NCBI GenBank assembly: GCA_014237465.1
Contig: JABZFM010000006.1
Span: 1-64,000 of the forward strand
Reading direction: 5' to 3'
Source: Desulfobacteraceae bacterium
Lineage (GTDB): Bacteria > Desulfobacterota > Desulfobacteria > Desulfobacterales > Desulfosalsimonadaceae
DNA: 64,000 nt
Positions 25,808 through 35,460 of this stretch are shown here, piece by piece. Position 1 is the first letter of the stretch; each line of letters opens with the position of its first letter. Both the position numbers and the translations under genes were made by a program. Under the pieces are notes generated by a model. That model saw nothing but the letters and a program-made list of their open reading frames with translations. It had not been told where the DNA came from and did not search any database.

Positions 25808-26620
25808 ATTATCAATGTTATTATTATTCAACTTGTCCTGACGGTACAGAGACCAGAGACCGGCATACTTGTTAAATGTAACCTGACTGTATATGACTGC
25901 CATTAAAAAACCGACAGAACCGTCAAGAAACCCGCCCCGAATAACATACACCTGAAAAAAAACCCAGACCGCTCTGAAAGTTGCTCCCGGTAATCCCCAG
26001 CCCTTTTTACCGGCGGCATACCGTTCTTTTGCACCCAGCCATGCATAATCGGCATTTTTAAACAGCGTATGTTCAAAATCCCTGTGAGTATAGTGAAACA
26101 GACGACCTTTAAGTGTTTTGATCTTTCCTTTGGGAAGGAGTATTTTTTCATGGACTTTTGCCGGAGAAAAACCGGCTCCCTCCCGCTTAAACAATCTTAA
26201 CGGCGCCCGGGCACTTCTCCCGTGATTCAGGGTCTTGCCGAAAATGGTCACCGCCCATGGCAGTTTGTAGCCGATCTCTTTTGGCGAGCCTGAAAGCACT
26301 CTATGGATTTCATCGGAAAGTTCCGTTGATAAGGCTTCATCCGCGTCAATGGACAATACCCACTCACAGCCGGCTTTTTCAAGGGCCCGCTGTTTTTGGG
26401 GACCATATCCCGGCCAATCGGTTTCAAAGACCTTTTCTGTATACTCTTTGGCAATTTCTACGGTCTGGTCAGAACTACCACTGTCCAACACGACAAGCTC
26501 ATCCGCGATGGAGAGTACCGACTTAAGACAACGTTCAATACGGTCTTCTTCATTTTTGGTAATAAGAATAACCGACAGGGAATATAATTTACCCGACTCG
26601 TTTTTCACTACATGCTCCAT
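25805..26620 (-). CDS. Family 2 glycosyltransferase, WaaE/KdtX-like
   Basis: The GT-A domain starts SLSVILITKNEEDRIERCL, with LDSGSSDQT and the DXD motif LSIDADEAL near residue 95. GYKLPWAVTIFGKTLNHG and ARAPLRLFKREG follow, then HEKILLPKGK, which is the block order of WaaE/KdtX beta-glucosyltransferases of the LPS core. The C-terminal half has an amphipathic, partly membrane-seeking stretch (residues 205-250). It likely adds glucose to the first heptose of the core. Its stop codon is the end of a repeat element. Confidence 0.85.
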   Translation of the reverse strand: MEHVVKNESGKLYSLSVILITKNEEDRIERCLKSVLSIADELVVLDSGSSDQTVEIAKEYTEKVFETDWPGYGPQKQRALEKAGCEWVLSIDADEALSTELSDEIHRVLSGSPKEIGYKLPWAVTIFGKTLNHGRSARAPLRLFKREGAGFSPAKVHEKILLPKGKIKTLKGRLFHYTHRDFEHTLFKNADYAWLGAKERYAAGKKGWGLPGATFRAVWVFFQVYVIRGGFLDGSVGFLMAVIYSQVTFNKYAGLWSLYRQDKLNNNNIDN

Positions 26621-26774
26621 TGCTCTTTTGTACTGCTTTTTATGGAGTTTTGATTCAACGATTGCAATCTTCTCTGTGTGTTAATGTCAATTACAAAAAC
26701 CCGGTCCAAGATGACCGATCAAGGTTCTGCCCTGCTATCTTCCGCTTCTCGGACTTCCTGTGGTATGCCTATTT

Positions 26775-26942
26775 AGTGTCTGAACGAAATTCTGAAAATT
26801 TTTTCAAGTTCAAGGCGGGCGACCAGATTTTAAAACTGGTTTAACCGCAGGAATACATAAAGTTTTTTGTGGCTTAAAATTTGAGCCCAACCCCAAATCA
26901 AAGCCGGAAATTGGAAAAATTGGCGATTTTCGGTCGGGCACT
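26775..26942. mobile_element. MITE-like element, copy 2
   Basis: Terminal inverted repeats AGTGTCTGAACGAAATTC (26775-26792) and GATTTTCGGTCGGGCACT (26925-26942) bound a 168-bp non-coding element. It shares the GCCCAACCCCAAATYAAAGCC block with the copy at 22422-22548 but carries about 40 extra bases in its left half. Its right end overlaps the stop codon of the DUF6165 gene. The rest of the 320-base gap (26621-26774) shows no gene. Confidence 0.65.
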
Positions 26943-27318
26943 ACTTATACTCCACATACTCCTTTTCTTCCACCAGGTCGGAGCCGAATTTCAAATTAAT
27001 CTCTTTTTTCACGGCTGCGCGGTCATCATTGATGAAGTAGACACTGCGGGCCAGTTCGATAAACTCATCGTCAAAGGCCTTGCTGACTTCTTTTAACCGG
27101 ATCCGGTCTTCAATGTCCCAGAGTTTCAGGTTGATTTCTTCCAGGCGCGTAAATTCGTCAGAAGTCACGTCAATGCCTTCAGCATCCATTGATTTAACCA
27201 GAATATCATATTCTTTTTGAATATTTTTCAGCTTTTCCATATTTTTTATCTTCCTGAGTTTAATGGATAATATGGATACTTTATCGACCAGTTCGCCAAT
27301 GGACACCTCAACCTTCAT
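26941..27318 (-). CDS. DUF6165 family protein
   Basis: The 125-residue acidic protein begins MKVEVSIGELVDKVSILSIKL and has the family blocks LWDIEDRIRLKE, FIELARSVYFINDDRAAVKKEIN and a C-terminal VEEKEYVEY. It is predicted mostly helical. DUF6165 members commonly occur beside LPS or glycosyltransferase genes; no biochemical role is known to me. It stands divergent from a heptosyltransferase gene, which supports a role in surface polysaccharide synthesis. Confidence 0.85.
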   Translation of the reverse strand: MKVEVSIGELVDKVSILSIKLRKIKNMEKLKNIQKEYDILVKSMDAEGIDVTSDEFTRLEEINLKLWDIEDRIRLKEVSKAFDDEFIELARSVYFINDDRAAVKKEINLKFGSDLVEEKEYVEYK

Positions 27319-27514
27319 AGATGATCTTTCCTCTTTTGTTTAATTTTGCTGATTCAAAATAGATAATAAATTGATTTTTTGAAAAAAATCATATAGATTC
27401 AAACCTTTGTGTCAAGCAAAATATCTTTTTTGCAACCAACTTTTACATAAAGGATTGTAACCCGAGCAATTATTTCACCCCGAAAAAATCGATAGTCAAG
27501 ATTTAAGAAAAAAA

Positions 27515-28561
27515 ATGCCTCGAATTGAAGCGAAAAAAATCTGTTTTATCCGGACTTCCGCACTCGGTGATACGGTCCATGCATTGGGGCTTATCAACGG
27601 CCTTCGCAAAGGCTATCCCGATGCCCATTTAACCTGGGTGATCCAGACACTCCCCTATGATATGGTCAAACACCAGAAAAACATTGATCAATTCATTACC
27701 TTTAACCGGAACGGGGATTATAAGACATGGTTAAGCCTGTTCAAACGATTAAGAGAAGAATCCTATGACCTGGTCATTCTTCCCCAGGTCAGTGCCAAAG
27801 TCAGCCTGATTACCCTGTTTATAAAATCCAAAAACAAGCTCGGCTTTGATTTCAAACGTTCCAAAGAGCTGCACTGGCTGGTGACCAATAAAAGAATTCC
27901 GGCAGCACCGGCGGGCCATGTTCAGGACCAGTTTTTTGAATTTTTAGATTATCTGGATATCAAAGACTATCCCATTGAATGGAACTTTACATTCACGGAA
28001 GAAGAACGGGCATGGCAGCAGTCTTATTTTGACCGCCTGAAACGACCGGTCATCGGTTTTGTGATTGCATCGTCTTCCCGTGACAAGGACTGGGATCTTG
28101 AAAAATATGCTAAAGTAATTGATTACGTTGAGCAAAAACTGGATCTGCAGCCCATGCTCATCGGCGGCCCCAGTGAACTTGAAAAAAACAATGCAGAAGA
28201 GATCTGCCGCCTGTGCCGGAAAGAACCTATCATCGCTCTTGAAAAACCGATCCGCACCACCATGATGCAGATTGCCGGTTCACGGCTCATCGTGTCGCCG
28301 GATACCGGCCCCCTGCACATGGCAGTATCTTTAAATGTTCCGACCATCAGTCTGTACGGGTATTCCAATCCCAAAAGATGCGGTCCTTACCGGAAATATC
28401 ATGATTTACTGATCGACAAGTACAATGATCCGGGTGAAGAAAATATGCCCATCACCCGTAAAACAAAGCCCGGCCGGATGGCGCGGATATCTCCTGAAGA
28501 GGTGATTGAAAAAATCGAACTGGGTTTAGAAAGGTATCCTGCATCAACAATGGCAAATTAA
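27515..28561 (+). CDS. Glycosyltransferase family 9 (heptosyltransferase type)
   Basis: The 348-residue GT-B enzyme has the family start KKICFIRTSALGDTVHALGL and the donor-binding SPDTGPLHMAVSLNVPTISLYG segment. A VIGFVIASSSRDKDW strand precedes the heptose-binding lysine region. GT9 enzymes add heptose from ADP-heptose to the inner core of LPS. No lipid anchor is present; the enzyme is peripheral at the inner membrane. The Kdo kinase gene starts 8 bases downstream, so the two are co-transcribed. Confidence 0.92.
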   Translation: MPRIEAKKICFIRTSALGDTVHALGLINGLRKGYPDAHLTWVIQTLPYDMVKHQKNIDQFITFNRNGDYKTWLSLFKRLREESYDLVILPQVSAKVSLITLFIKSKNKLGFDFKRSKELHWLVTNKRIPAAPAGHVQDQFFEFLDYLDIKDYPIEWNFTFTEEERAWQQSYFDRLKRPVIGFVIASSSRDKDWDLEKYAKVIDYVEQKLDLQPMLIGGPSELEKNNAEEICRLCRKEPIIALEKPIRTTMMQIAGSRLIVSPDTGPLHMAVSLNVPTISLYGYSNPKRCGPYRKYHDLLIDKYNDPGEENMPITRKTKPGRMARISPEEVIEKIELGLERYPASTMAN

Positions 28562-28568
28562 ACATAAA

Positions 28569-29249
28569 ATGACAAAAATTCAATTCTTTCAATCATATCA
28601 TGTTGGATCCGAAATAAAGTTGACGGAACAGCATCAGCTGCAACTGGTTTCATGCTTTGAAAAACCAGGGGAAAACCCCGATGGTATTCTCAGCGGCCGG
28701 GCCGCTGTGTCGACAATCCAGCTTAAAGATATCGGACCGGCGATTGTTAAAAACTATACCCGGGGCGGTGTGATCCGGAATTTTAACCGCAATACCTATC
28801 TGAAATTTTCAAGATACAGATGCCAGTCAGAATATGAACTCCTGCTGTTTCTTGATCGACTGGGGGTCAGCGTACCGCAACCCATTGCTTTTGCGTATAG
28901 GGGAAGATTCTTCTACCACGCCTGGCTGGTCACCGAAGAAATTCAAAATGTATGCACACTTGCCGAGTTCAGCAAACAGAATCCGGACGAGACCCGTACG
29001 GTAATGCAGGACCTGGCACGGCAACTGGATATTTTAGTTGAAAACCATATCCACCATGTGGACCTTCACCCGGGTAATGTCCTGGTGGACAATGAAAAAA
29101 ACCTGTTTATCATCGACTTTGACAAGGCCCGGACCACTCCCCAAAACCGGCATAAATTACAAAAAAAGTATATCCGCAGATGGCGACGCGCGGTTTTAAA
29201 ATATAAATTGCCGGCAGTGCTTAACAATATTTTCAATAATCGCAAATAA
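28569..29249 (+). CDS. kdkA: 3-deoxy-D-manno-octulosonic acid kinase (KdkA-like)
   Basis: The 226-residue kinase-like fold shows the catalytic loop HHVDLHPGNVLVD and the metal-binding FIIDFDKAR, both near residues 157-185. An RGGVIRNF segment corresponds to the lysine/arginine loop of KdkA. It would phosphorylate Kdo at O-4 in the LPS inner core, using ATP. The basic C-terminus (KKYIRRWRRAVLKYK) suits membrane contact. It is in an operon with the GT9 gene. Confidence 0.88.
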   Translation: MTKIQFFQSYHVGSEIKLTEQHQLQLVSCFEKPGENPDGILSGRAAVSTIQLKDIGPAIVKNYTRGGVIRNFNRNTYLKFSRYRCQSEYELLLFLDRLGVSVPQPIAFAYRGRFFYHAWLVTEEIQNVCTLAEFSKQNPDETRTVMQDLARQLDILVENHIHHVDLHPGNVLVDNEKNLFIIDFDKARTTPQNRHKLQKKYIRRWRRAVLKYKLPAVLNNIFNNRK

Positions 29250-29426
29250 TTTGAACCTGAAGATCTGAATCCTTTTAATCATAGCGTGAACTTTAAAAAA
29301 AATGAAAATGATTTTGACTGGGTGATCAAACCGGAAATAATAAATCTGACCAAAGAAACGGTGAATGTGTGTTACAATTTATAATGGAAGTTTGAATCCT
29401 CAAAATTATAAACACGTATTAAAAAA

Positions 29427-31028
29427 ATGAAATACAGATTACTTGTCTTTACTGTCATTATTGCAGGAATACTTTTATCCCATTGTTCATTTTCTTCCAA
29501 TAATTACTGGGACAGCCATACGTCGCGCCCCGGGAGACATCCTGGAAAGGTTGAAAAACTGGTAAGCGGCATCCTTTCCTGCAAACAGGACCATGAAATC
29601 CCGTCTGACATATCAATTTCCTATCCTTATGATCAGGCGGTTTTCCCCCCTGAAATCGCCGCCCCCGCATTTACCTGGGCTGATAAAAACCCGGAATCAA
29701 ATCAATGGCTGATTACAGTGCAATTAAAAGACAGGCGTCCGATTTATGCGCTGACCGAAGAAAAAAAATGGATGCCGCAAAAAGACATATGGGAAATTAT
29801 TAAAGTAAATTCAGTCGACCAGCCGGCGCAAATTACAATGTCAGGACTTAAAAACGATTCATCCTGCCAAATCCTTTCAAAAGGCGAAACACATCTTTAT
29901 ACCTCTACAGACCGGGTGGATGCCGCCGTATTGTTCAGACAGGTTCCCCTGCCCTTTGAGACCGGGGAAAAATACATCAGAAAATTAAAATGGCGGCTGG
30001 GGGACATCGCTTCCTATGACCCGCCGCCTGTTGTGATGCAGAATATGCCTGTCTGCGCCAGCTGTCATTTGTTTTCGGCAGACGGCAAAAAACTCAGCAT
30101 GGAGATGAACTACAAAAATGACAGCGGGTCGCAATTTATAACCGATGTGAAGGAAAACATTGAACTGACGCAACCGGACTTTATTTCATGGAACGATTTC
30201 CCCAAACCCGAACTTCTGCCCCCATCCAGGGGGGTGTTTGGAAAAATGTCCCCCACCGGCAGATACATTGTCAGCACGGTAAATGAAATCTCATACATGG
30301 CACTGACAAATGATCCGGCATTCAGCCAGCTTTTTTTTCCCACTTACGGCATACTCGCATTTTACGATGTGCAAAAGCAGGCATTCAATCCCCTGCCCGG
30401 TGCGGACGATGATGATTACATCCAGACTGATCCCGGCTGGGCCCCGAATGAAAATTATATTGTTTTTGCCCGCGCACAGACAAAAAACGCGTATCATGAA
30501 GATATCGGTAATATTACTACCCGCATTGAAAACGCCGGAATTGAGGAATTGAATAAAAAATTTCCCATCTGTTTTGACCTGTACAGAATCCCTTTTAACA
30601 ACGGCAGCGGCGGGACACCGGAGCCCATGAAGGGTGCCTGCCGCAATGGAATGAGCAATTATTTTCCACGATATTCCCCGGACGGGAAATGGATTGTTTT
30701 CACTCAAAGCAAAAGCGGAATAATGCTCCAGCCGGACAGTGAACTGTTCATTATCCCGGCACAAGGCGGGACAGCAAGAAAAATGCGCTGTAACCGGGAA
30801 GTTTTCAATTCATGGCACAGCTGGTCTCCCAACAGCCGGTGGCTCCTGTTCAGCTCCAAAGCGAATACTATGTATACCGAAATTTTCATGACACATGTGG
30901 ATAAAAACGGCACTGACAGCCCGCCGGTCCTTCTCTCCCGGTTCAGCGACGAGGATTACGCGGCAAATGTACCGGAATTTGCGCCCATACAGGCAAAAGA
31001 CATTAAACGAATCCGGATTAAGGAATAA
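29427..31028 (+). CDS. TolB-like beta-propeller lipoprotein with one c-type haem motif
   Basis: The N-terminus is a lipoprotein signal ending LLSHC, so the mature protein is lipid-anchored. A single CASCH haem-attachment motif stands at about residues 207-211. The C-terminal half has PD40/TolB-type blades: NENYIVFARA, YFPRYSPDGKWIVFTQS and SWSPNSRWLLFSS. At 533 residues the combination is uncommon. The Cti isomerase gene, also a haem lipoprotein, follows 29 bases downstream, suggesting a shared envelope redox task. Confidence 0.8.
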   Translation: MKYRLLVFTVIIAGILLSHCSFSSNNYWDSHTSRPGRHPGKVEKLVSGILSCKQDHEIPSDISISYPYDQAVFPPEIAAPAFTWADKNPESNQWLITVQLKDRRPIYALTEEKKWMPQKDIWEIIKVNSVDQPAQITMSGLKNDSSCQILSKGETHLYTSTDRVDAAVLFRQVPLPFETGEKYIRKLKWRLGDIASYDPPPVVMQNMPVCASCHLFSADGKKLSMEMNYKNDSGSQFITDVKENIELTQPDFISWNDFPKPELLPPSRGVFGKMSPTGRYIVSTVNEISYMALTNDPAFSQLFFPTYGILAFYDVQKQAFNPLPGADDDDYIQTDPGWAPNENYIVFARAQTKNAYHEDIGNITTRIENAGIEELNKKFPICFDLYRIPFNNGSGGTPEPMKGACRNGMSNYFPRYSPDGKWIVFTQSKSGIMLQPDSELFIIPAQGGTARKMRCNREVFNSWHSWSPNSRWLLFSSKANTMYTEIFMTHVDKNGTDSPPVLLSRFSDEDYAANVPEFAPIQAKDIKRIRIKE

Positions 31029-31057
31029 AAAAAATAAATTACGATAGGAAAAATTTT

Positions 31058-33484
31058 ATGAACAGATTACACTTTTGGGGAGTCATTGTCGCAGTATTTC
31101 TGATAATCGGATGCAGCACCAGCATGGAAAAACAATTTGAACAGGCATACGGCCCTGAACAGATAGTAAACCGTGAGGTTAACGGCTCTTTACAAGGTGT
31201 ATCATTTCAAAAAGATGTCCGTCCCATTATAGACCGCAGGTGCAGCGCCTGCCATAGCTGCTATGATGCGCCATGCCAGCTCAAACTGACTTCCTTTGAA
31301 GGGCTGGAGAGGGGTGCCTCGAAACTCGTTGTATACAACGGCGAAAGGCTGATCTCGGATCAGCCGACACGTTTATTCATAGATGCTCACAGTGCAAGGG
31401 GATGGCGTCATATGGAATTCCATCCTCTTTTAAATGAAAGGAACCAGACGAAAAACGCAAACCTGAAGAACTCTGTTTTGGCCATGATGCTGAACCTTAA
31501 AAAAGAACACCCCCTTCCACAGACGGAATTGCTCCCGCAGGAATTTGACCTGGACCTGGACAAAACAAATAATTGTAAAAAAGCGGAAGAATTTGCTGAA
31601 TATAAAGAAAAATATCCGCTATGGGGGATGCCCTATGCGCTTCCCGGACTCACGGAGGAAGAACACGACATTATTCTGGACTGGCTGCAGCAGGGGGGGA
31701 AAATCTGCTGCCAATCGGACATGTCACCAAGAGCAAAAAGAATTGTCGATCAATGGGAAAGTTTTTTCAATGGTACGTCATTAAAGGAACAGCTGGTTTC
31801 CCGCTATATCTATGAGCATCTTTTCATTGCCCGCATCCATTTTGATTCACTTCCGAATCGCGAATTCTACCGGCTGGTCCGTTCGAAAACACCGCCCGGC
31901 GAACCGGTTGCCGAAATCAACACCACCCGACCCTATGATGATCCCGAAGTTGAACAATTTTATTACCGATTTAAAAAAATCGAATCAACCATTGTGGTCA
32001 AAGATCATACGGTTTTTCTTATGAACCCGGAAAAAATGGACCGCTTTCGGGAACTTTTCATAACACCCGATTATAAGGTCAATAAGCTCCCCTCCTATGA
32101 TCCGAAAACCGCTTCCAATCCAATCAAAACCTTTGTAGATCTACCTGCAAAATCCCGCTACCAGTTTATGCTGGATAATGCGCAGTTTATTGTCATGGGA
32201 TTTATAAAAGGCCCCGTTTGCCGCGGCCAAATCGCCTTAAATGTCATTAACGACCACTTTTTTGTCGCGTTTGTTGACCCTGAGAAAAATCTGCTCAGCA
32301 CTGACAACGCCTTTCTTGAAAGTGTCAGTGACTATCTTAACCTTCCGGCAGAGCGCGAAAACACGTTAAGAATTTCAAGTATCTGGTATGACTACCTGAG
32401 AAACCAGAAGAAATATCTCGAAGCAAAGGATCAGTTCATCGAAAGCCGCATCCCGGACGACAAAGGCAATGATATCACTCATGTCTGGGATGGAGATGGT
32501 CAAAATGACAACGCCCTTTTAACTGTTTTCCGGCATTTTGACAGCGCCACCGTAGTAAAGGGTTTTGTGGGCCAGATTCCCAAAACCGGATGGATTTTGG
32601 ATTATCCCCTGTTTGAGCGCATTCACTATCTTCTGGTGGCTGGTTTTGATGTTTTCGGCAATGTCGGTCACCAGGCTATTACACGGCTTTACATGGATTT
32701 CTTACGCATGGAGGCGGAAAACAACTTTTTGAGTTTCCTTCCTAAAGATACGCGCCGGGAGATCAGATCAGAATGGTACCAGGGAACAAGCGCAGAGTTC
32801 AGCAACCACATCCAAAACCCGTTGCTGGGCCAAGACCGGGAAACCGGAATCATTTTTGAAACTAACGATCCCAAAAAAGAATTTTTTGAAAAGATATTAG
32901 AACATGCCGGTCCCGCTGCAAAAGGCCATGATTATCTGAACCGTTGTGAAACCGACAACTGCGTTGATGAGGCATCAAATGATCTTGAAAAAAGAGTGGA
33001 ACGGGCTTTTGCCCCGATCCCCGGGATTCTGGGCAATCAGGTTCAGGTAGTGCCGGACGTTTGTTTCATTCATATCACAACAGACCGTGTGGAAAATGAC
33101 ATGGTCTATTCCGTCATCAGAAATAAGGCATTAAGCAGTAATTCGTTTATGTTTCATGAAGACAGGCGCCGGATACCGGATCATGACTACCTGACCATCG
33201 TAAAAGGCCATTTGGGAAGTTATCCCAATGCATTCTGCCGTGTAGACATTGACCAGATTGAAACGTTTGTAAGCAAATACCGAAAAATCAATGATAAACT
33301 CAGTTATTATAATTTTGCCGGAAAGTATGCGATCAGGAGAACCAGCCCGGATTTCTGGGAGGAATATGACTGGCACTGCCAAAAATTCCGAAAGGACCAG
33401 CCGATTGAATCCGGTCTGTTCGATCTTTACCGGTTTGACCGCATTGCCGAAAAAAATTCAAATAATCAATCGTTTAAATGGTAA
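31058..33484 (+). CDS. cti: Fatty acid cis/trans isomerase Cti, predicted lipoprotein
   Basis: Cti turns cis unsaturated membrane fatty acids into trans forms in the periplasm, stiffening the membrane under solvent or heat stress. The lipobox LIIGC gives a mature N-terminal Cys19. The haem motif CSACH (62-66) is followed by CYDAPCQLKL, which is characteristic of the family. RLFIDAHSARGWR matches another family block. At 808 residues it is slightly longer than the Pseudomonas enzyme. It overlaps the next gene by 7 bases. Confidence 0.92.
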   Translation: MNRLHFWGVIVAVFLIIGCSTSMEKQFEQAYGPEQIVNREVNGSLQGVSFQKDVRPIIDRRCSACHSCYDAPCQLKLTSFEGLERGASKLVVYNGERLISDQPTRLFIDAHSARGWRHMEFHPLLNERNQTKNANLKNSVLAMMLNLKKEHPLPQTELLPQEFDLDLDKTNNCKKAEEFAEYKEKYPLWGMPYALPGLTEEEHDIILDWLQQGGKICCQSDMSPRAKRIVDQWESFFNGTSLKEQLVSRYIYEHLFIARIHFDSLPNREFYRLVRSKTPPGEPVAEINTTRPYDDPEVEQFYYRFKKIESTIVVKDHTVFLMNPEKMDRFRELFITPDYKVNKLPSYDPKTASNPIKTFVDLPAKSRYQFMLDNAQFIVMGFIKGPVCRGQIALNVINDHFFVAFVDPEKNLLSTDNAFLESVSDYLNLPAERENTLRISSIWYDYLRNQKKYLEAKDQFIESRIPDDKGNDITHVWDGDGQNDNALLTVFRHFDSATVVKGFVGQIPKTGWILDYPLFERIHYLLVAGFDVFGNVGHQAITRLYMDFLRMEAENNFLSFLPKDTRREIRSEWYQGTSAEFSNHIQNPLLGQDRETGIIFETNDPKKEFFEKILEHAGPAAKGHDYLNRCETDNCVDEASNDLEKRVERAFAPIPGILGNQVQVVPDVCFIHITTDRVENDMVYSVIRNKALSSNSFMFHEDRRRIPDHDYLTIVKGHLGSYPNAFCRVDIDQIETFVSKYRKINDKLSYYNFAGKYAIRRTSPDFWEEYDWHCQKFRKDQPIESGLFDLYRFDRIAEKNSNNQSFKW

Positions 33485-34173
33485 AACAATTCCGATATGC
33501 AGCGGATAATCTGGGCTATCTGGTCTATGGCGATAAAACCGCCATGGCCATTGACGGCGGGGCAGCAGATGAAATTCTGGCGTACGTCCAAAGCCGGAAC
33601 CTTGAGTTAACCTATGTGACCAATACTCACTCCCACATGGATCATACCACGGGAAACCAGGCATTGCTCAGCCGTTCAAAAGCAGTGTTCTTAGACTTTA
33701 ACGCGCTGCTGAAAAAAGGCGGTATTGATATTGATGGGAAACAAATCCACGTGTTTCATACCCCCGGTCATACCAGCGATTCCGTGTGTTTTTATTTTGA
33801 TAATACATTAATCGCCGGCGACACCCTGTTTAACGGAAAAATCAGCCGCTGTTTTACAGGCGATTATAAAAACTTTTTAAAAGCCATTAAAACCATTCTG
33901 AAACTGCCCAATGAAACGATCATCTATGCCGGCCACGACTATGTGGAAGAATATGTGGAATTTGTGAAAAATCTGGAACCGGACAATGTGCATCTTGATC
34001 CTTATTTAAAAAGATATGATCCCAATCATGTATATGCCACACTGGCTGATGAACGCAAGGTGGACCCGTTTTTAAGATTTAATGATGAAAAAATAATTTC
34101 ATTGCTGGAGAAAAAAGGCCTTGCTGCGAAAACGGAACTGGACCGGTGGGAGTCACTGATGTCGTTAATGTAA
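33478..34173 (+). CDS. Glyoxalase-II-like metallo-beta-lactamase-fold hydrolase
   Basis: The zinc-binding motif THSHMDH is at residues 50-56. HTPGHTSDS, IAGDTLFNG and IYAGHDYVEEY supply the other ligands in the GloB order. At 231 residues it is close to hydroxyacylglutathione hydrolases, but sequence outside the metal site is weakly conserved, and the natural thioester is unknown. It starts inside the last codons of cti, which couples the two. Confidence 0.85.
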   Translation: MVKQFRYAADNLGYLVYGDKTAMAIDGGAADEILAYVQSRNLELTYVTNTHSHMDHTTGNQALLSRSKAVFLDFNALLKKGGIDIDGKQIHVFHTPGHTSDSVCFYFDNTLIAGDTLFNGKISRCFTGDYKNFLKAIKTILKLPNETIIYAGHDYVEEYVEFVKNLEPDNVHLDPYLKRYDPNHVYATLADERKVDPFLRFNDEKIISLLEKKGLAAKTELDRWESLMSLM

Positions 34174-34189
34174 CAAAGAAGGGGCGTAG

Positions 34190-34245
34190 GTAGAAGGCTG
34201 AAGGTAGAAGGTAGAAGGTAGAAGGTAGAAGGTTAAAGGTAGAAG
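34190..34245. repeat. Heptanucleotide tandem repeat (GTAGAAG)n
   Basis: Eight 7-base units run without a break; six are exact GTAGAAG and two differ (GCTGAAG and GTTAAAG). The tract begins 17 bases after the hydrolase stop codon and lies in non-coding DNA. Its length could vary by strand slippage. Confidence 0.85.
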
Positions 34246-34269
34246 GTTGTGAACATTGGACGTTAAAAA

Positions 34270-34878
34270 TTACTTTGCCCGATTCTTCTTGATTCTTAAA
34301 AGCCCCGGGCTGTTGTGAATATACATCAGCGTGGAATTGCAGCCTTTGGCCATAAAAAAACTTTCCAGTTTTTCGAAAAGAACGGGTTTGTCCGGCCAGG
34401 TAAAGCTTTTTTTGATTTCCTTATATGCTTCCCACTGTTTTTCTGCTTCCGGGTCACCTTCAAATTCCCGGTTTTCAGCCTCATCGCAGAGAAACATTTC
34501 ACAGACAATGGGTTTGACCTGCCAGAGACAGCCGGTTTCAGACAAAAAAATACATTTAAACTCATCTGCCGGGTGTTGTATGGCATGTTCCAGCCTGTCT
34601 AACTCGTCATTTTCCGCGGTCAGTGCATTAATTACCACATCTGCAAAAAACGCGATAATACCGTCCTTGGAACAGCAGGCGCTGAGCCGGCTGCGGTAGC
34701 ATTTTTCCATGCAGATATCTTTAAAATGTGTTTCCAGAAAAATGGCCACCTGGGACCGGAACTCCAGGTAATCCGCAATTTTCCCTTTTAAGGCATCTAA
34801 TTCAGAATCCGGCAATTCATTCAGTTGCTGCCGGACCATCTGCAGGGCTTTAAGCTGTTCTTTCTGGTATGCGTTCAT
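34270..34878 (-). CDS. YkgJ-type cysteine-cluster protein
   Basis: Cysteines fall into the pattern CMEKCYRSRLSACC (about residues 56-69), CIFLSETGC (about 109-117) and KPIVCEMFLC (about 121-130), which is that of YkgJ/CxxCxxCC proteins thought to bind zinc or an iron-sulfur cluster. The N-terminal 50 residues are helical, and the final 40 are basic. There is no signal peptide. Its function is unknown. It is convergent with the hydrolase gene. Confidence 0.72.
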   Translation of the reverse strand: MNAYQKEQLKALQMVRQQLNELPDSELDALKGKIADYLEFRSQVAIFLETHFKDICMEKCYRSRLSACCSKDGIIAFFADVVINALTAENDELDRLEHAIQHPADEFKCIFLSETGCLWQVKPIVCEMFLCDEAENREFEGDPEAEKQWEAYKEIKKSFTWPDKPVLFEKLESFFMAKGCNSTLMYIHNSPGLLRIKKNRAK

Positions 34879-35082
34879 GGGGTGAGATATAAACTAGTTT
34901 GATTTGAGATCACAAGCGTTTTTTCTGTGACAAATCAAAAAAATAACTTTAATAAGGTAGGCCGGGTTTCTTACCCGGCGCCAAAATCGGCTGATTGACA
35001 TGGCCTTTTCATTTGTCGGAAAAGAATCCCGATCTACGATTTATTTCATCGACCATTATGAAGTTATTTGGAAGTCCTTTCC

Positions 35083-35126
35083 AAAAAAAACGGGCGCTGT
35101 TATATTTACAGCGCCCGTTTTTTAGA
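35083..35126. terminator. Bidirectional intrinsic terminator
   Basis: A perfect 14-bp stem, AAAACGGGCGCTGT (35087-35100) with ACAGCGCCCGTTTT (35108-35121), encloses a 7-base loop. A-tracts and T-tracts flank both sides, so it can stop transcription in either direction. It directly follows the PxxKW gene on the minus strand. Confidence 0.9.
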
Positions 35127-35153
35127 TAAATCCTGTATTAAACCAGATAAAAA

Positions 35154-35429
35154 TCATCCACCGCGTTTGGATGCCTTGATCGGATTCAGTTTGGCTTTTT
35201 CTTGTTTAACGGTCATGGTCACATGGGTGGCAATATTGCAGCTACCGTTTTTCCATTTTAAAGCAGGATCCGGAGCGGCCGCACAATACCATCCGGTTTC
35301 ATATTCTTTACTTCTGCTGCATCCGCTGCAGGACTCAATCACTGCATTACAGGAGCCCCCATTAAAAGAACATCCGTTTTGGGTCATAAATACGCACTCT
35401 TCACCATTCCTGACTGTTGTACAAATCAT
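35154..35429 (-). CDS. PxxKW family cysteine-rich protein
   Basis: The 91-residue protein starts MICTTVRNGEECVFM and has ten cysteines, the family tag PALKW near residue 57 and a C-terminal NPIKASKRGG. Proteins of this group are known from Desulfobacterota genomes, and their role is not known. Cysteine spacing would suit metal or cluster binding. A CGGAGG ribosome site stands 8 bases before the ATG. Strong hairpins lie on both sides of the gene. Confidence 0.85.
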   Translation of the reverse strand: MICTTVRNGEECVFMTQNGCSFNGGSCNAVIESCSGCSRSKEYETGWYCAAAPDPALKWKNGSCNIATHVTMTVKQEKAKLNPIKASKRGG

Positions 35430-35460
35430 CTTGATTCCTCCGTTTTCTTTTTTTCTATAG

